Positions 61,746 through 64,000 of a stretch of 64,000 bases of DNA are shown piece after piece. The stretch spans positions 2,294,001-2,358,000 of the forward strand of contig NZ_CP049868.1 of NCBI RefSeq assembly GCF_011303555.1, written 5' to 3'. Under the pieces are notes generated by a model. That model was not told the origin of the DNA, did not search any database, and saw only the letters and a list, made by a program, of their open reading frames with translations. How positions within the stretch are numbered: the stretch's first letter is position 1; each line of letters begins with the position of its first letter. A program made the translations under genes and the position numbers. The DNA comes from Pedobacter sp. HDW13. Lineage in GTDB: Bacteria; Bacteroidota; Bacteroidia; Sphingobacteriales; Sphingobacteriaceae.

Positions 61746-62311
61746 CTATTTATGAGCTGCCCTGATTCGGCTTAAGGTGACCTGGGTTACGCCAAGATAG
61801 GAGGCAATATGTTTTAAGGCTACCTTTTTAATCAGCTCGGCCGATTGCTCAGCAAATTCGCGATAACGTTCTGCTGCTCCTTTAAAGGCACGATCTATCA
61901 ATCTTCTTTCAGTAGCAATTAATTCCTGTTCGGCTATCTTTCTACCCCAGTTGGCAATTTCGAGGTTTTGTTGGTACAGCAAAAACAAATCGGTCAGTTT
62001 AATTCTGATTAAAGCGCTGTTTGCTAAAAGCTCAATGTTTTCGTAACCGGGGCGGTTGTTAATGTAACTGTTAAAAGAAAAAAGCACATCGCCACTTTGG
62101 CCAAACCAAAAGGTGATTTGCTGGTTCTCGCCATCGCAATAGGCGCGGCTATACCGCTTTGAAGTACATAAAAATAGGGCTCTACCTTGTCCGCATGAAT
62201 AATTGTGGCACCTTTTGGATGTTTAACATATTGGATATAGTTGGCAAGCTCAAGCAATGAATCATCACTTAATGCGCTAAAAACGGCTATATTTCTGAGT
62301 TGTTCAATCAA
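61746..62311 (-). pseudogene. Crp/Fnr-family regulator, frameshifted
   Basis: The first frame begins at TTG 62311 (an in-frame stop lies just upstream and no ATG is available) with MIEQLRNIAVFSALSD, a cyclic nucleotide-binding domain start, and runs to FYVLQSGIAAP. The following frame carries RAYCDGENQQITFWFGQSG, FSFNSYINNRPGYENIELLA and the C-terminal helix-turn-helix AERYREFAEQSAELI, HIASYLGVTQVTLSRIRA. Adding one C after GCC on the minus strand (G2 at 62147-62148 on the plus strand) rejoins them into about 188 residues. It lies 39 bases upstream of the SMR frame on the same strand and may control it. Confidence 0.75.
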
Positions 62312-62482
62312 AATTTAAGGCTATACAACAAAAATAGGAATGTTTTCCGGCTATAACCCGGTGATTGATTATTGCTTATTGAATATTTTTTAAATACGGG
62401 TGTAACCTGTTTAAAAAGCATGTTGTCATAATGCACAGAACACGGTTCAATAAACAAAATATTTACATTAAAAATTATAATC

Positions 62483-62845
62483 ATGGAAGGTATATTAGTT
62501 CCCATTTCACTTTTTTTAGGCGCATTTGCCATGGTATTTGGTATCCGTTATTTATCAAACAAAGAAAAAATGGCAATGATTGAGCGTGGCATCAATCCAG
62601 GTGTGGGCAGATCGGCTCCAAAACCCTATTTAAGTTTAAAATTTGGTTTACTGTTGGTGGGTCTGGGTATTGGCCTGCTTGTGGCGCTTGCAACGGTAAG
62701 AAACATGTTTGGCGGCGAAATGACGCATGAAGAAACATCGCAGGCCGTTGCAGTATATTTTGGTTGCCTGGGTATTTTTGGCGGTTTAGGTTTAATCGTT
62801 TCTTTCCTCATCGAAAAGAAAGCGATTGAGAAAGATAAAATCTAG
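62483..62845 (+). CDS. DUF6249-like small membrane protein
   Basis: A 120-residue protein with three hydrophobic segments: 5-20, a central helix about 52-72 (FGLLLVGLGIGLLVALATV) and about 88-108 (VYFGCLGIFGGLGLIVSF). The linker NKEKMAMIERGINPG is characteristic of the DUF6249-type proteins as I recall them. It belongs to no obvious operon beyond the serine hydrolase gene 12 bases later. Confidence 0.7.
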   Translation: MEGILVPISLFLGAFAMVFGIRYLSNKEKMAMIERGINPGVGRSAPKPYLSLKFGLLLVGLGIGLLVALATVRNMFGGEMTHEETSQAVAVYFGCLGIFGGLGLIVSFLIEKKAIEKDKI

Positions 62846-62857
62846 TCTATTTTAACA

Positions 62858-63958
62858 GTGCAAACCAAACAAACCAACATCATCCGGGGCTTTCTTGTAA
62901 TACTGATCTGCAACCTGTTTATGGTTGAAACGGTACAGGCTCAAAAGTTAAATAATCAGATTGATAGTTTGATTTCAGCTGCAATATCCGATCAGCAAGG
63001 TCCTGGAGGTGTATTTATGGTTGCCCGAAAAGGGCAGGTGCTTTATCAGAAGGCTTTTGGCAAAGCCAACCTCGAACTGGATGTTAACCTTACAACCGAA
63101 AGTGTTTTCCAACTGGGTTCTATGACCAAGCAGTTTACGGCTGTAGCAGTAATGCTTTTAGTGCAGCAGGGTAAATTAAAGGTAACCGATCCTGTTCGCA
63201 GATATATACCAGATTACCCCGGTGGGGATAAAATAACCATACACCATTTGCTTACCCATACTTCGGGCATTAAAGATTTTACCAAAATGAAGGCATTGGC
63301 AGGTATAGCCCTAAAAGAGATGACGCCTAAAATGGTGGTCGATTTTTTTAAGGATGAACCAGTTGATTTTGCTCCGGGCGAGCGTTTTGAGTACAATAAC
63401 TCAGGTTATGTGCTGCTGGGTTACCTGATCGAATTGGTTTCGGGCGAGCCTTATGCCACTTTTATACAGCAACACATTTTTAATCAGCTTGGCATGGCCC
63501 ATTCTTATTATGCAAGCGACAGGCAGGTGATCTATAACCGGGCTTATGGCTACCAGAAAAAAGAAAGTGGCTACGTAAATAAAACGGCTGTTAATTTTAG
63601 TGTTCCTTTTGCTTCGGGTGCGTTAATGTCTACCCTGGCCGATTTGCTGAAATGGCAAAATGCTTTAAACCAAAATAAACTGCTAAATGCTGTAGTAACC
63701 CAACAGGCATTTTCCAGCTATAAATTAAATAATGGCGAAGTGTTTAATTACGGTTATGGCTGGCACATTAAAGAGATTGGCGGTTTGCCTGCCAGGGCAC
63801 ATGGCGGTAGCATATTCGGGTTTAAAAGCATGGGTGTTTACGTACCCGGCGAAGATATTTATGTAGTGGGGCTCACCAACTGTGATTGTAACTCGCCAAC
63901 AGTACTTACCGAAAATATTGCGAAGCTGGTTATAGCCCAAACGATAAAGAGCAAATAA
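62858..63958 (+). CDS. Exported beta-lactamase-fold serine hydrolase (class C/EstB type)
   Basis: A 366-residue protein with a signal peptide (about 1-29) if translation starts at GTG 62858; there is no ATG earlier in frame. The S12/class C motifs are SMTK (S88-x-x-K91, in LGSMTKQFTAV), YNN near 181 (FEYNNSGYVLLG) and HGG near 317 (RAHGGSIFGFK), so the active site is complete. It acts in the periplasm on a peptide or ester; a beta-lactamase role is not shown. It follows the DUF6249-like gene by 12 bases. Confidence 0.85.
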   Translation: MQTKQTNIIRGFLVILICNLFMVETVQAQKLNNQIDSLISAAISDQQGPGGVFMVARKGQVLYQKAFGKANLELDVNLTTESVFQLGSMTKQFTAVAVMLLVQQGKLKVTDPVRRYIPDYPGGDKITIHHLLTHTSGIKDFTKMKALAGIALKEMTPKMVVDFFKDEPVDFAPGERFEYNNSGYVLLGYLIELVSGEPYATFIQQHIFNQLGMAHSYYASDRQVIYNRAYGYQKKESGYVNKTAVNFSVPFASGALMSTLADLLKWQNALNQNKLLNAVVTQQAFSSYKLNNGEVFNYGYGWHIKEIGGLPARAHGGSIFGFKSMGVYVPGEDIYVVGLTNCDCNSPTVLTENIAKLVIAQTIKSK

Positions 63959-64000
63959 ACCAGCCTTTATTACTGCGGTTTAACAATGATGGCTACCGTT

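Overview
The window looks like chromosome of a Bacteroidota species, most likely a Pedobacter-like member of the Sphingobacteriaceae. The indications are a SusC/SusD pair, a PorX-type type IX secretion regulator, a fused LpxC/FabZ gene, paired CxxC copper proteins of Bacteroidota type, and promoters of the form TTTG-N18-21-TAnnTTTG. This is gene content only; no 16S or tRNA gene was seen, so the genus is an inference.

Layout. 1-2.5 kb: end of a sensor kinase, its frameshifted response regulator, a VOC protein and an AraC regulator. 2.8-7.5 kb: a SusC/SusD nutrient uptake pair. 7.6-11.6 kb: small secreted or membrane proteins and a GH9-deacetylase fusion. 11.7-16.3 kb: a TetR-controlled TolC/HlyD/MFS tripartite efflux operon with an operator lying on its promoter. 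16.5-19.2 kb: PEP carboxylase. 19.2-19.9 kb: a gene-free block of inverted repeats. 19.9-21.1 kb: peroxiredoxin/thioredoxin operon. 21.3-27.7 kb: S9 peptidase, flavoprotein-like protein, aldehyde dehydrogenase, DinB-like protein. 27.7-33.1 kb: a run of metal (probably copper) handling genes on the minus strand, including an HMA-AraC fusion. 33.2-38 kb: cyclophilin, exonuclease III, hutI-hutG, a 52-residue ORF and 5-formyl-THF cyclo-ligase. 38-44.2 kb: two tandem EF-P genes, a candidate small RNA, an ABC ATPase, and lpxA-lpxC/fabZ-lpxD. 44.3-54.5 kb: HD hydrolase, porX, tsaE, ald and cell-wall peptidases. 54.5-64 kb: metalloprotease, phosphodiester glycosidase, cold shock protein, an ECF sigma/anti-sigma pair, SMR transporter, Crp/Fnr regulator and a serine hydrolase.

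Six genes (response regulator, lpxC/fabZ, porX, a D-Ala-D-Ala carboxypeptidase, an RBBP9-type hydrolase and a Crp/Fnr regulator) are each broken by the loss of exactly one base, in a short homopolymer or a GC-rich doublet. One of them, lpxC, is normally essential. The simplest reading is recurrent single-base deletion errors in the assembly; real decay or programmed frameshifting is less likely.

The most interesting unexplained items are: a likely stand-alone small RNA just upstream of the second efp, with a consensus promoter, several hairpins and a terminator; that second EF-P, which has lost the modifiable tip lysine; an array of 11-bp periodic GGTAA repeats before tsaE; a cloverleaf-like inverted-repeat element after ppc; the copper module with a metal-binding domain fused directly to an AraC DNA-binding domain; and the GH9-deacetylase fusion with an atypical NodB motif.
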